Assembly: GCA_030737835.1 (NCBI GenBank)
Contig: CM060848.1
Location: 32,483,634-32,547,633, forward strand
DNA: 64,000 bases
Direction of reading: 5' to 3'
Source of the DNA: Acorus gramineus
Lineage: Eukaryota; Streptophyta; Magnoliopsida; Acorales; Acoraceae
In this document: positions 21,877 to 33,960 of the stretch, one piece after another
Position numbering within the stretch: the first letter of the stretch is position 1
Layout: each line of letters begins with the position of its first letter
The notes under the pieces: model-generated
Told to the model about the DNA's origin: nothing
The model's database searches: none
The model's input: only the letters and a program-made list of their open reading frames with translations
Translations under genes and position numbers: made by a program

Positions 21877-24861
21877 ATATATATAAAAGAGGAGGCATGG
21901 TGGAGAAACGAAAGAATAAAAACGAACAGTATAGCATAGTATGATTTATATCATGGTGGGATTGTATGTATATGGTGTAGGGGTATACTTTTATATGTAT
22001 TTAATCATAATGGGGGGGAGAGGGGATATGTATGAATGCATTCATGAGTCTTCTCTATGGTGGGGTCTATATATGTATGAGCATCTGTATGTGTATTTAG
22101 GGTAGGGGTAACTTTCATGCGTTTTTGTTTATGGCAAGCATATTTATAAAAGAGGGGCATGTAAGCATGATAGATAATAGAGTAGTATGTAAACATATGA
22201 TAGAGATGACTATGGTGGGATAAAAAGAAAATATGCGATCATATGAAAGGGAGACTGAATCTTCTTTTAGGCTCATACATTTCGTGCTTTGCTTTTATTT
22301 TTTAGTATGTTTTAATATCTTTCTAAGCATGGTTTAGAATGAAAATTTTGTTTAGGACTCTCACCTTTCGGATGTCTTTGGACTAACCCCTCTTCTTCTG
22401 TTTGTTTTAGCAGCCGAACCGTATTCGAGCCCTCTGGCATGGGACGAAGCGGTGGTATGATGCCCTAAGGCCGGAGGAGAGGAACCTGGTGGATGAAGCG
22501 GGCTTTCGCTCCTTCTTTCTGATTGAGCCGTTCCATGTCCACCGCCCTTATCTAGAGGCGTTGGCGAAGAGGTGGGATCCGGAGAGCTGCACATTTATCC
22601 TCCCCACCGGTGCAGTGATGCCGACGTTGGAGGATGTTCAACGGATCACAGGTCTCCCAGTCTTGGGCGAGGCGGTGATAGTGGCTACCAGTCCAGACTA
22701 CAGGGCGCTCTTCCGGGAGTTGATCGGGGATTGGGAGTACGTGGAGCGCGAGAGGACGTCAAACCGGATCCTTCTCGAATAGCTTTCGAGGCAGTACGGC
22801 CTTGGCTCCTTCACGCGACGTCAGAAGAGTGAGGTTGTGGCCAGTTTCGAGAGGAGGCTGATGATTGAGGCGAGAGAGGCGGCCGCGTGCCCACAGAGGG
22901 CTCGAAGGGAGTTGAGGGCGTTCTTCCTCTATTTCTTCGGCCAGGTTCTCTTCTCGACGGCCTCTTACAAGGTCTCCTCTCACTCTCTGTTGTTGATGAG
23001 GGACCTAGAGGCCATGGGACACTTTGCCTGGGGAGCGGCCATGTTGGCTCACCTCTTCGTGGAGTTGTTGAAGAAGGTGAAGAGGGCCGGGGGCAAGAAT
23101 CTCGGCGGCTTTGTAGCGTTTCTACAGGTATAATTTAGTGAAGATAGAAATGATTTGATTTAAGTTCATTAACTTCACCTGACTTTGGATTTTGACTCTC
23201 TTTCTGTAGATTTTTGGGTATGAGCACTTTGCCATTGCTCGTCCGACCCAGCTGGTATTCGACCGTGCCCTCCCTTGGGCCATGAGATGGGCGCCTTCGG
23301 GGGCTTCTCGCTTGCGTCGCCTCGCTCAGTTCCGGGAGGCCTTCCACGCTTTGAAGGAAGAAGAGGTATATTTTCTGAATTTTCTAGCTTGTACTTGATT
23401 TTTTTTTTTACTAAGCTCTCTTCTCATTTCGTGGTATTCTTTGTTGCAGATGACTTGGAGGCCCTATACTGAGGAGGCAGTCCCCGAGGAGCTATCGCGG
23501 GATGTCTGGCTGATCTTCTTCAATGAGGTGGTCTTTCATGTGATCAGCCTGGTGGTCCGCCAGCTAGGGTACCATCAATGGGTGTCGGATCTCCTGTTGA
23601 GGCGTCCTCTGATCCTGGTGGTCGGAATTCCTCGAGATATGAACCTCCCAAGGAACTATGAAGTGTACGTGCGAGGATGGGTCAAGAGGGGGACCTTGGT
23701 TGAGGGTCGTCCCGAGGTGGTTAGCTGCGAGGAGTCCATGGCCTGGTTCCACCAAGAGTATGTCGACATCCTCGGGACCATGGAGGAGGAGATCCCGGAC
23801 GCCTATGTAAGAAAAACTTCTCTTTTCTTTCCTTGCTCTTCTCTTTGTGTTGTAAATGATGCCTTCTTTTGTAGGTTGAGCTGAATGAGTTGGAGAAGAA
23901 GCTCGAGACCGCCAATGAGCACCTCCAAGCACAGGCTGGGCAAGTAGAAGGTTTGCGGGTGCAGAGGCGACGCTTGCAGGACCAGGTTCGGGTCCTTGAG
24001 GCTCAGGTGGATGCTTTGTCGAGAGCGAGACCCGATGGCGCTTCTTCCTCCTCTGCTCCTCCTCTGATCAGTGCCGCTGATCAAGAGCTCGAGTTGATGA
24101 ATGAACTGGGCATGGTCCGTAGCAAGCTCCTGGCTACTCAGATGGAGTTTGATCAGGCAAGGGAGAGGGCCGCAAGGTCCGAGGATGAGGTGGACCAGTT
24201 GCGGTCTGAGAGGGCTCTGAGAGAGGGAGAGATGGACCAGCTGCGGTCCCGTATCATACGGAGGGAGAAGGAGTCTTCCAGTCTGGGCCGTGAGCAGGAC
24301 TCCCTCCAGGCTAGAGTGTCGGAGTTGGAGGCATCGGCTAGCGTGCCTGGTGGATTGATGGGAGACCTAGTTCATTCCCTTCAGGCGGCCAGGGATAGGG
24401 ATTGGGAGGCTCTCAGGATTTTGAAGGTGAGGGCACGGGAGTTGGAAGAGAGGTTGAGGGCAGCCGAGGACCGATCCAGGAGTATGGAGGGTCGTCTTCG
24501 CCAGAGGCTGGAAAGAAGAGATCGGGACATGCAACAAGTCCACCTCTAGGAGGCCACCATGAGGGGGAAACTGGTTGGCGGAGGGTCTATGATGGAGGCG
24601 GACCTTGACTTTCTTCCTCTCGAGCCTGACCATTCTATCTCGGCTTCCTTTGCTATGGGGGCCACCTTTAGTCCGGCCTCTCGTCCTTCGGCGACTCATA
24701 GTCGTGGGAGATACGCGAGGGCTGCTTCTTCGGTGAGGGAGACTCCTGCTGCTCCAGATGCTTCAGAAGTTCAATCTTCTCCTCAGCTACCACCTCCTCA
24801 GCCAGGCCAGGATGCTCCTCCTTCGACCCAGCCTCCCGCGGATGATGATACACTGAGGTAA

Positions 24862-26524
24862 TGCTTATCTTGGTTTTTAGGCAGAAGAATTGTTTGTATG
24901 ACAATGAATTCATGCTTTTCTTCTTTTCTTTTGGCTCAGGTGATTGTTCTGATGGTGCATGGCCCAAGATACTCGAAGTTGGAGCACTTAGTGGACCTAT
25001 CCTTTCTTTTGTTTTATAAAGACTTTCTCTTGTGTAATTTTTAGGGACAATTTATGTCTTTTCATGCATGTTTTATGTATTTAAACATGGGTGTTTTAGT
25101 TTTGAAAACATTTTGATTCTTACTGTGTGTGTGGTGAATGGTTGGGTTGTCTGAATGGATGAATGTTTGGGGGTGGGTGTATGGTTTGATATGTGATTTT
25201 GGTTTCTGCTACTGTTTGATTCGTTCTTATACAGGTTTTATGAATGTACATGTATATGAAATGCGTGTATGCAGGTTTTGGGAAGAAATATTCCTAATAA
25301 GTCTCAAAGGTTTGAAGAGTTGATTTAAAACTGGACTGACAGTGCAGGTTGGGCAGCAGGTGAGGGGCGGCTAGTTGTTTTTAGCCTCCCAGGGAAGGGT
25401 GACTAGTTGTGTTTAGCCGCCCCAGGATTCGTAAAATATACCTGTAGGGTGACGGCTACTTGGTTTCAGCCGTCTGATGGCACGCGGCTAGTCAGGTATA
25501 GCCGCCCCTAGCCTGGGACAATTTTCTGATTCTGCCATTTGTCTGCTGCTGCTGAATGTCCTTGTGAGCGTTTGTTCAACCTTCAAAACCTGTAAAAACA
25601 TTCTTTCCACAGACCAAGTGTTAAATCTGTTCGGATTGTGCCCCTGCACTGACTTTCAAGTCCTTCTTGTTTGAATTGTCAAGAGCTACAACCCATCTAA
25701 GGTAAGTAAGGAAAAACAAAAAACAAAAAAGTGCGAGAAACCATGCTCGGCATAAAAATGAGGGAGCCTAGATGGCTCAGAGTGTGACTTTGTGAGAATA
25801 AAAGAGACTCTCAGGTGTGTATGAGAATGGGGCAGTTTTTCTTTCTCAAATGTGTGTGGAGGGGTATGAAATGGAAGTAATAGGGGCAATTTTCTTTTGG
25901 CATGGGAGTTAGTTGTGGTATTTTGGGAAAATTGAATGCCTAAATGTTTGGAAAAGGAAAATACAACCTTATGCATAAGTGTGAGTGACATAAGGGAGCA
26001 TTTAGGTTTTCAATGGATTTTTTTTATATAAGGGGGCCATGTTTTCAATTTTCTAAAGTAAAAGACGCCAGCAAGTCCCTGAAGAGGGGCCCTTGTGGTC
26101 AGTCATGTTCAAACCAGGATTGTATTTGAAAGGTGTTGGCTTTTAGGTGTCAATTTCTCAAGGTCATGGTTCTCAAATGTTTGATCATATTATTCTACAC
26201 ATGCTGGGAAATCCATGAATGCACCAAGATTTAAGTCAAGCAAGCTTCCTTTAGATAGGCAAGTGTTTTAAGTGAACTCATGTGAGTGTGTGCTGTTGTG
26301 AACATAGAAAAAGGTCTACCTTTAGTTGAGATCTTGCCTTTCCAAGTAGACATAGTTCAATTCCAACTCCATAGCAAGAAAATAAAAGGGTGGGGGTGAA
26401 TGGGGTAAGAGTAATATCTTCCTTTGGGGCAACATTTTAGAATTGTCCTAGTCTAGCATATGTCTTTACTTCCTAAATCCCTCTGACTTTCTTCTTTTTA
26501 CAACTTCTTTATGTGGGAGGAAAG
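24862..26524 (+). other. Downstream region of PMD copy A, no further gene
   Basis: AT-richer sequence after the PMD stop codon. GTAATG at 24858 and a TTGGCTCAG acceptor near 24940 could form another intron and a short last exon instead of stopping at TAA; this is undecided. At 25366-25510 the GGCGGCTA/TAGCCGCC motifs seen upstream of the gene recur. The region ends in a polypurine tract before the right direct repeat. Confidence 0.5.
26513..26524 (+). other. Candidate polypurine tract
   Basis: GTGGGAGGAAAG directly precedes TGTCGGTATC at 26525, as expected for a 3' LTR on the plus strand. Confidence 0.55.
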
Positions 26525-26972
26525 TGTCGGTATCGGATTTCGCGAAAAGGAAAGAAAGGGGCCCTCTCTTCCTTCCTCCTTGGCTCCTCCGGTGGTCTGT
26601 GCGTGTGTGGGGGTTCTTCGGAGGCTCAGATCCGGAGAGCTGCGCCTTGGCGGGCTCGGTCAGATCGTCTCTCGGAAGGGGTGGTGGGGGTTTTCATTCC
26701 TGGCTGAGGTGGCCGACGGGTCCTCAAGAGGATTCAGGGGTTGTTGTGATCGCCACCTGCTTTTCTCAAAAAGTAGGAAAAGTTGGGGTGGATTTCATTG
26801 GCTTCGTGGGGAGTTTGTGGAGTTTTCGCTCTGAGACACGGATATGCCATACTCAGAGGTGAAGACAGGGATCCTTTTTTGCTTTGGGAACCTGACTAAA
26901 GGAGAATTGGGACTTGAGGTGGGCTAGGGGAGGGCTGGCTAGTTGTTTTTAGTCGTCGGGTGGGGGGCGGTT
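26525..26972 (+). repeat. Right direct repeat (candidate 3' LTR), truncated; empty site for the solo LTR
   Basis: Matches 12464-12503 joined to 15647-16060. At 26559-26563 it reads GGCCC once and continuously (AAAGGGGCCCTCTCTTCC), whereas the left repeat has a 3.1-kb solo LTR and a duplicated GGCCC at the same place. It is cut at 26972/26973 by an LTR of the Tekay-like family. Confidence 0.65.
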
Positions 26973-28200
26973 TGTCACGCCTCAGGGCGGCCGTCCCCGA
27001 GACGTGGCAATATATAAAGTATCAGCTATCAAGTACAAGAGGTCAACAATGACTCCAATAAATAACACACAAGCTGGCAAAGCAATGATAACTAATAACT
27101 CAACTGAAAAGCGGAAGCATAAAAATATCAATAAGTCTGTAAACCAAAAATATCATTACAGACTCGAATACACAATCAATGTCCTATGAGAGCCAAGTCT
27201 AGTCCAAATAAAATACAACCTGTGCCACATGCACGATTTACAATACATAAAATGACTCTAGGACTGCTGACAGCCTCGCACTCGCCACCCGCTGGACAGA
27301 ACGCTCCACGCACATAAGACCACGCCACAGGGAAGCTCCAGCTCCACGCCCAACACTGCCCCTGAAAAGAAACAGTATGCGAGGGGTGAGCTACAAGCTC
27401 AGTGAGTGGCTGGAAACCAATCACCATTACAACAGTTCAATGTTAAGGCAATTTCCTTTCAAGGAAAACATGGGTGGAAACCCAATGGATAACAAGGTCA
27501 CGCGGCGGCGCGACCAACCTCACCCTCACCCTCACTCCGGAAGGGAGAATCTTGGGACTCTTGGGGGGGGGAGACCATACCGTTGGTCGAAGAGACACCG
27601 AATTACTGGTCTACACAACACTACTGGATCATCTACATCGAGATAACTGCCCAACGATGTCCTTGAACATCGGTACGCAACCGGACCCAACAACTATGGG
27701 AACAGACAAAAACGAATGGGTCACGCGGTGACGTGACTTCACCTCATCCTCACCCTCACCCTCACCCCTAAGGGTGACACAAGACTGTTGGAAGAAACCC
27801 TTTTGTTCTACACCCTTCGTCATCTGGTAGCCCTCTCCCGAGTAGCCTCTACCTGGTATACTCCCATGATCAGTACATCTGTCGAACGCATCGGTAGTAC
27901 CTACAGGTGGGAGCCCTCTGTCAGGACAGCTTTAACATCGGGTAGCTTCAACGCGGATCCGAAGAAGGGGAGAACGATTCCACGCTCGCAAAATCATCCG
28001 GTAGCCCTCTCTCGCGTAGCCTCTACCTGTCGGCCTTCCACGAACGGTACATCAACCAGATGCGTACCGCGATACGCATCAGTAGCACCTACATGTGTCA
28101 AGGTGACTTATGTTTAGGTGACTTATGTCTAGGTGACATGTGTCAAGGTGACACGATTTCTTGAGCGAAATCCTTATGGCTAGGTGTCATGGAATACGGG
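26973..28200 (-). mobile_element. Truncated LTR of the Tekay-like family
   Basis: On the minus strand its end is GGCGTGACA at 26973, with family sequence continuing to about 28100 (CTCAATGAG-type stretch near 27380, one tandem unit near 27520-27620, GGTAGCCTCTACCTGGTA repeats). Beyond this it diverges into short GGTGAC repeats (28095-28155) and unrelated sequence. The other LTR end and a TSD are absent, so it was cut by recombination or deletion. The right border is approximate. Confidence 0.75.
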
Positions 28201-28824
28201 CATGCGTGCCTGTTGCATTCATGCACATCATGTATTTGGACAGGATTTGATGAGACCATACATTTTGAAATGAGAATTTTATTAAGTTCTGGTTATTGGA
28301 ATATCATTTTATTGAATTTGAAAATATCATTTTATTGTATATTGTGAATTGTTTCTTACGATATCTTATTAAAGATTATTATTTTGCGATATACTGTATT
28401 ATTGGGACCCTAAGGTCCATTCATTGAGCGTGTGGTTGCTCACCCCTCCTTTTTCCCATCTTTCAGATTAAAGGCTTAGATTGGTGGATCTCGTGTAGCT
28501 GCGAACGAGATCGTGGGTGCGAGAACGTTAGACTTGCTTGGTCGAAGGATTTGATCAATTTTATTTGACATGTAGTTGGCCCATTTTCCTAGTAACTATG
28601 ATTATGACAAGTTGTATATCTTTATGTATAAGTTGTATCCATACACATTGGGAGTATTGTTTAAATCTTATATGTTTTAGTATCTTTGAAGAATAAAGTT
28701 TATTTTAGTATTATTTTATTATATCTCTGGATAAAAGGAAAAAAAGGAAAAAATAGAACTCTGAGATTTGAGGAATTTAGTTAACACAACCGGATTTCAC
28801 GCTTCAGAACGGAGTCGTGGATTC
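28201..28824 (+). mobile_element. 3' part of an LTR from a second gypsy-like family
   Basis: AT-rich sequence leading into CATTGAGCGTGTGGTTGCTCACCCCTCC near 28420-28450, a layout like that of the Tekay-like LTRs, and ending CGGATTTCACGCTTCAGAAC...GATTC. After the inserted solo LTR it resumes at 32574 with GGGGGCGTTACA (reverse complement TGTAACGCCCC, a common plant LTR terminus) and stops at 32584. Its left end and partner LTR were not found. The family assignment is inference. Confidence 0.5.
28820..28824. repeat. TSD GATTC, left copy
   Basis: GATTC before 28825 is repeated at 32569-32573. Confidence 0.9.
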
Positions 28825-31800
28825 TGTCACGCCCCAGGGCGGCCGTCCCTGAGACGTGGCAATAATAAAATATCAGCTATCAATACCTGAGGTCAATAAA
28901 GACTCCAACAACAACACACGAGGTGGCAAAGCAAGGATACTGATAACTGACTGAAAAGAAGAAGAATAATATATAAACAATGTCCGTAAACCAAAAACAT
29001 TATTACATACTCGAATACACAATCACTGTCCTATGAGAGCCAAGTCTAGACCAAAGAACATACAACTTGTGCCACATGCACGATTTACAATACATACAAT
29101 GACTCTAGGACTGCTGACAGCCTCGCACTCGCCACCCGCCGGAAGAACGCTCCACGCCTATAAGACCACGTCACAGGAAAGCTCCAGCTCCACACCCAAC
29201 ACTGCCCCTGAAAAGAAACAGTATGCGAGGGGTGAGCTACAAGCTCAGTGAGTGGCTGGAAACCAATCACCATAACAGTTCAATACTAAAGCAATTTCCT
29301 TTCAAGGAAAACATGGGTGGAAACCCATGGATAACACGGTCACGCGGCGGCGCGACCAACCTCACCCTCACCCTCACTCCCAGAGGGAGACTCTTGGGAC
29401 TTTTGGGGAGAGACCATACCGTTGGTCGAGGAGACCCGAGATTACTGGTCTACACAACACTACTAGATCATCTACATCGACATAACTGCCCAACGATGTC
29501 TTTGAACATCGATACGCAACCGGACCCAACAACTATGGAAACGGACGAACAACGAATGGGTCACGCGGCGATGTGTCTTCACCTCATCCTCACCCTCACT
29601 CCCGGAGGGAGACTCTTGGGACTTTTGGAAGAGACTTAGATTGCTCTACACCCTTGGTCCACCAGTAGCCCTTTCCCCACGTAGCCTCTACCTGGTATAC
29701 TCCCACGATCAGTACGCTTCCGAACGCATCGGTAGTACCTACGGATGGGAGCCCTCTGTCAGGACAGCTTTTCCAACGTCGGGGAGTTCCTACATCGGAT
29801 CCAACGAAGGGGAGAACGATTCCACGCTCGCAATATCATTCGTTAACCCTCTCCCGGGTAGCCTCTACCTGGTACACTCCCACGATCAGTACGCTCTCGA
29901 ACGCATCAGTGGTACCTACGGATGGGAGCCCTCTGTCAGGACAGCTACAACCCGGGCCTCTTCAACATGGATGACATTGGGAGTAAACATTCCATGCTCG
30001 CAAAGCGAACCCAATGGAAAACAACTACTCTCGATAATCACTTATCGAGATATCAAATACTACTGTACTCCCACACCGTTGCGTCGCTCAGACACAAAAA
30101 GGAATGCCTCTGCTCTCACGTAGAAATAATCCCAAGGCACATAACCCAACAGGTGGTTCATATACACGCCTAGCACGGGTAGGCCTAGCTTAATGCCCCA
30201 CAACCGGTTTAACAATCCGATAAGATAATGAATTCTCCTGAATTCCAAACGAGTGCATCGCTCGGATGCACGGGGCGATTACATCGCTAGCGCTCTAACT
30301 AATAAGGTACAACCCGACAGCGGGTCATACCCACGCCTATTTCAGATAGGCCTATCAGTTTTTAACATGCGCATATAAATATATCCAGGAGAATTTTATA
30401 TCTAGCTATGTGCATGAACCATATGCACAATCATCTAATAATTATAGGGGCACTCCCTAACATGGATTTACATCATAATAAATCATACAACATGCATACA
30501 TGGTCATTAATCACATAAGCACACAAGGCCTAACTTAAACATGCGTTGGATATCACCAACTTAAAAGAAAGGGTCAAGCGCGATCTCGCGCACTAACAGG
30601 TGCATGCCAATATTCCAAACAAACCTGAGTCGAGTAGGAAATCGCATCTACTTACTCAGTTCGTTCAGAGGGAGAGGGCGAGAGAGATCATCATCTCATG
30701 AAGCTGGTCATAGCTTTGCCCCATTAACATGGGCGCAACAACTACACCACGCCCTCGAGTCTTATCGCAAGGGAATATTAGGCAGGTGCCCGTTATTAAC
30801 CCAGACTTAATTATACTGAATATTTCAATTAATATGGTGGGAGTAGTATTACAATACTACCTAAGGCATGCCATATTCTATACGTCCATACACATTACCA
30901 AAAATACATGCCCATACTAGAGGGGCTCATGCAACACAATCATTCATACATGAATACAATACATGTATATAAGTCTAGCATGCAAGATATCTACATATTA
31001 TAGCTTAAGCATGGCCATACTACTTATCTACACAAGTATTATAGCTAGGGGGGCCCATCGATGCGTGACGCGCGTCTACGCGCGTCGAGCGCATCCCTAG
31101 AGGGGGGGGATTGGATCGAACCACTCACCGATACCCGGATCGCCACGCGTCCGGTCTACGAGATCTGCAAAACACAACCAATGATCCATAATTAAATTAT
31201 GAAACCTCCTATCACACATATAAGCTTACTTCATGAAGACCCTAACCCCTGATACTTCCATATTATCACCCAAGACACATGCAACCAACTCCTTGACACT
31301 CAACCAAGCAAAACTGCTAAATCTGCTGCAACCAGCCCTACTAATTGGTCTTCACAGCTCCCAATACACTTCCAAAAATTATGAAATAAATCATGAACAT
31401 TCTATGATATGCTGGGATCATAATCCATAAGGACATTAGAACTTAATTTTGCCTCTACAAGCCCGAAACAAATAATTTCTCGAAGCAGGTCAATTCCTAC
31501 CCGAATCTAGACAGGTCATGCAAAACTGGTTCTAACTTACACCACAGATATCATAATGATCCCAAATTTCATATATAACATCTAGACACATAGATGATCA
31601 AATCATAAGAAGACATAATCCTACAAATATGCCTCTAAATACTAGATTCACTGAGATCTTTAAAAGACAGTGAGCTGCCTTACCGAAACAGGGGGAGGGA
31701 AATGGGGAGATGCGGGGTTATCGACACACCCACGACCACCTCAACCACCACCACCACTACCACCATCTCTTCAGCCTCTCCACCAGCCCTTCTTGGCAGA

Positions 31801-32568
31801 AAACAGGGGTGCAAGGGCATGAGAAGGGGATTGAGAGAAGAGAAACAACAACAACAACAACACATGCTCACCTTTTCTCACCCTTTCTCACTCTTTCTTG
31901 AGCTTCTTCTTCATCCTTTCCTCCATTAACAACACACACACAACCAAAAAACAGAGAGGGAGAGGGAGACGAGAGTGAGAGGGAGTGAGAGGTTTCCACA
32001 AAAGGGGGTTTTAAATGGAGATAAAGTGAGTTGGGGGGGGGGGGGACAAGACCAAATCGTCCCTGACCAGAAATTCTGGACGGGCTTCACTAGAACAGCC
32101 ATAACTTCCACAATATAGCTCCGAATTGCACAATTCAAAATCTTTTGGAAAGCCAAGAAGATTATCTACAACTTTCATGTTTATGCCAAGATCAAATAAT
32201 CCCTCCAGCTATTCCGAAATGAGAGCTAAACATTGAACAGGGCTGCTGCCAGAATTTTTCATCCCCGGGGTATACTTGGAAAAATACCCATAACTTTTAC
32301 TACATGAATCCAGTTGATCTAATTCAACTTTTGTACGAAAGCTAACTCAAAACTGAGCATCTCATGATAAAATCATATTTAAACCTCTTCATCTTGGATT
32401 TTAACAAAATTAAATCCAAATACCAAATCGGAAATACATAACTTCTAGGAGAAAAATTATGTAGCCAAATCTTCAATCAGAGCGCTCCAACTCCTGCAGG
32501 TGGCTAAAAGCCAAAATTTTAGCGACTCCGATCTAAAAAATAAGGCTCCAAATGACACAGGCACAACA
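28825..32568 (-). mobile_element. Solo LTR, Tekay-like family (3744 bp)
   Basis: On the minus strand it starts TGTTGTGCCTGTGTCATTTG at 32568 and ends GGGGCGTGACA at 28825, flanked by GATTC. It has one tandem unit (near 29365-29475). Instead of the GC-rich block it carries about 520 bp of AT-rich sequence (31165-31685) absent from the other copies, and further unusual sequence to 32460, so it is a subfamily variant or recombinant. A G run occurs at 32034-32044. Confidence 0.88.
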
Positions 32569-32573
32569 GATTC
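32569..32573. repeat. TSD GATTC, right copy
   Basis: Right-hand duplicate of 28820-28824. Confidence 0.9.
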
Positions 32574-32584
32574 GGGGGCGTTAC

Positions 32585-33520
32585 ATTACAAATTTGACTT
32601 CAGGTCATATCATTCTAGAGTTCTTATCTAGCCCTTCTTGAGACAACAATTAAACTACATATATCTCATATGGAGGATTGAAATATATAGGAGTATATCT
32701 CTTCAATGATATCACTCACATGTAAAATAGAAAAATAAATAAGAGGATTAAGGAATAGTAAACAAGACAATATAATCTTGTTTAAAATACATACCTAAAA
32801 CAACAGAGCAATTCGTGCTGATAATGTGTTATAAAAGAGAAACACAAAAGAGAATTAGATGGAGATGCAAGAGATGAAATTATGAAGTTCTTTAGGAACT
32901 TTTCTTCTATTATATGCCATTCATCATTCCTTTCTTACTCTCTTCTAACCCTTACCTTACATGTTTGACAAGCCCTCCTTATACAGGGCCAAAGTCATAT
33001 GTAATAAGAAAACCAAGAGGTGCATGGGGTAAACAAGAAGTGCATAGGGTAAATAAAAGGTGCATAGGGAGGAGGGTATATCACTAATATTAATTAGCAT
33101 ACTAACATATGTGTCAATATATATGGTGTGATCATCCACTATTGCATGTACCATACATGCATGTATTTACAACAATGTAGATGTGAGATTGAAAATTAGT
33201 TTTCACTTCAATTAGCTTTTTCAAAAACCAGTGTGAGTTTTTCAAAGGATCATTTTTCTCAATTTTATATAAAGCTAAGATATTACTCATAAAAGTTGCA
33301 AACATTGTTCTGAAATGTTTTGCATTTTAACATTAATGAGTCTGTTTACGCGAGACGACTGCGTATAGGTTTTTCTTTGAGATAAAGGGGCAACACTGAA
33401 GAGAGAGAAGGCTTAGAGATTTTGCTCTCCTACGTGGATATAAACAAGTTTTGTCAAACCACGTAAATTTGTGTATTCTCTTGCATGTTATTTATTCTAT
33501 TTATTGTTCTATATGTGTTG
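32585..33520. other. AT-rich intergenic stretch
   Basis: No coding sequence was recognised. A short imperfect tandem of AGGTGCATRGGGTAAA-type units lies at about 33014-33075. The rest could be a decayed retroelement LTR, but nothing supports a definite call. Confidence 0.5.
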
Positions 33521-33935
33521 CACAACCAAAAAAATGACTTTAGGCGATGGCCCCGATCCACTATTTGCGACGGACTTAGTCCGTCGGCAGTTTGTGACGG
33601 CCTATTTTAATTTAGTGATGGACCATGTCCACCCCTATTGCATTAAAAAAATAAAAAATTCTAAAACAAAAAAACAAGTCAAAGCCCATCTCACCCTAAA
33701 AAAATGAAACTGTTCTCCAAAATTCAATCCCCAAATGCAACGACTCCTAATGACGCTAATCTTCGAATGCCGCCGATACGCATACACCATCGATCCATGT
33801 ACTTCGCCGATCATAGAACCCCGTCGATCCACCCGTGCTGCCGACCGCGCCGAACCCTGTACGTCACCGATCCCCGAACATTGTAGATCCTTTTACGCTG
33901 CCGATCCTATACCGCTGATCTTCGAAAGCCGCTGA

Positions 33936-33960
33936 CCCCCCCCCCCCCCCCCCCCCCCCC
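33936..33960. repeat. Poly-C tract (25 bp)
   Basis: Twenty-five consecutive C residues inside the CACTA-like element. The length may be affected by sequencing or assembly error. Confidence 0.9.

Larger units (their letters stand above)
17243..24861 (+). pseudogene. Plant mobile domain protein with C-terminal coiled coil, copy A (degenerate)
   Basis: Five exons: 17243-17924, 22411-23127, 23210-23365, 23450-23806 and 23875-24861, all with GT-AG borders. Exon 1 is a low-complexity acidic/Gly-rich head with a TRKRRRGDRS basic patch. Exon 2 holds the PMD core (LIEPFHVHRPYLEAL, TFILPTGAVMPTLEDVQRITGLPV, DYRALFRELIGDW). Exons 3-4 continue the domain. Exon 5 encodes a long heptad-rich coiled coil (ELNELEKKLETANEHL onward), then a Ser/Pro-rich tail ending in TAA at 24859-24861. 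Lesions: a one-base frameshift near 17870, TAG at 22780-22782, and TAG at 24547-24549. PMD proteins of the MAIN/MAIL group act in the nucleus; the biochemical role is unknown. Intron 1 contains a solo LTR. Copy B shares the same exon structure, which argues that both descend from an intron-containing ancestor rather than a processed copy. Confidence 0.75.
12464..26972 (+). mobile_element. Candidate LTR-type element carrying a plant mobile domain gene
   Basis: Two direct repeats beginning TGTCGGTATCGGATTTC start at 12464 and 26525 and stay similar for several hundred bases, once the solo LTR at 12504-15641 is removed from the first. The second is preceded by the purine run GTGGGAGGAAAG (26513-26524), as a 3' LTR would be. 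The left repeat begins exactly where PMD copy B is truncated. Between the repeats lies PMD copy A with no gag or pol. I could not find a PBS after the left repeat, and the right repeat is cut at 26972 by another LTR, so its TSD cannot be checked. Alternatives are a non-LTR duplication of a PMD locus or a different class of PMD-carrying element. Confidence 0.5.
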
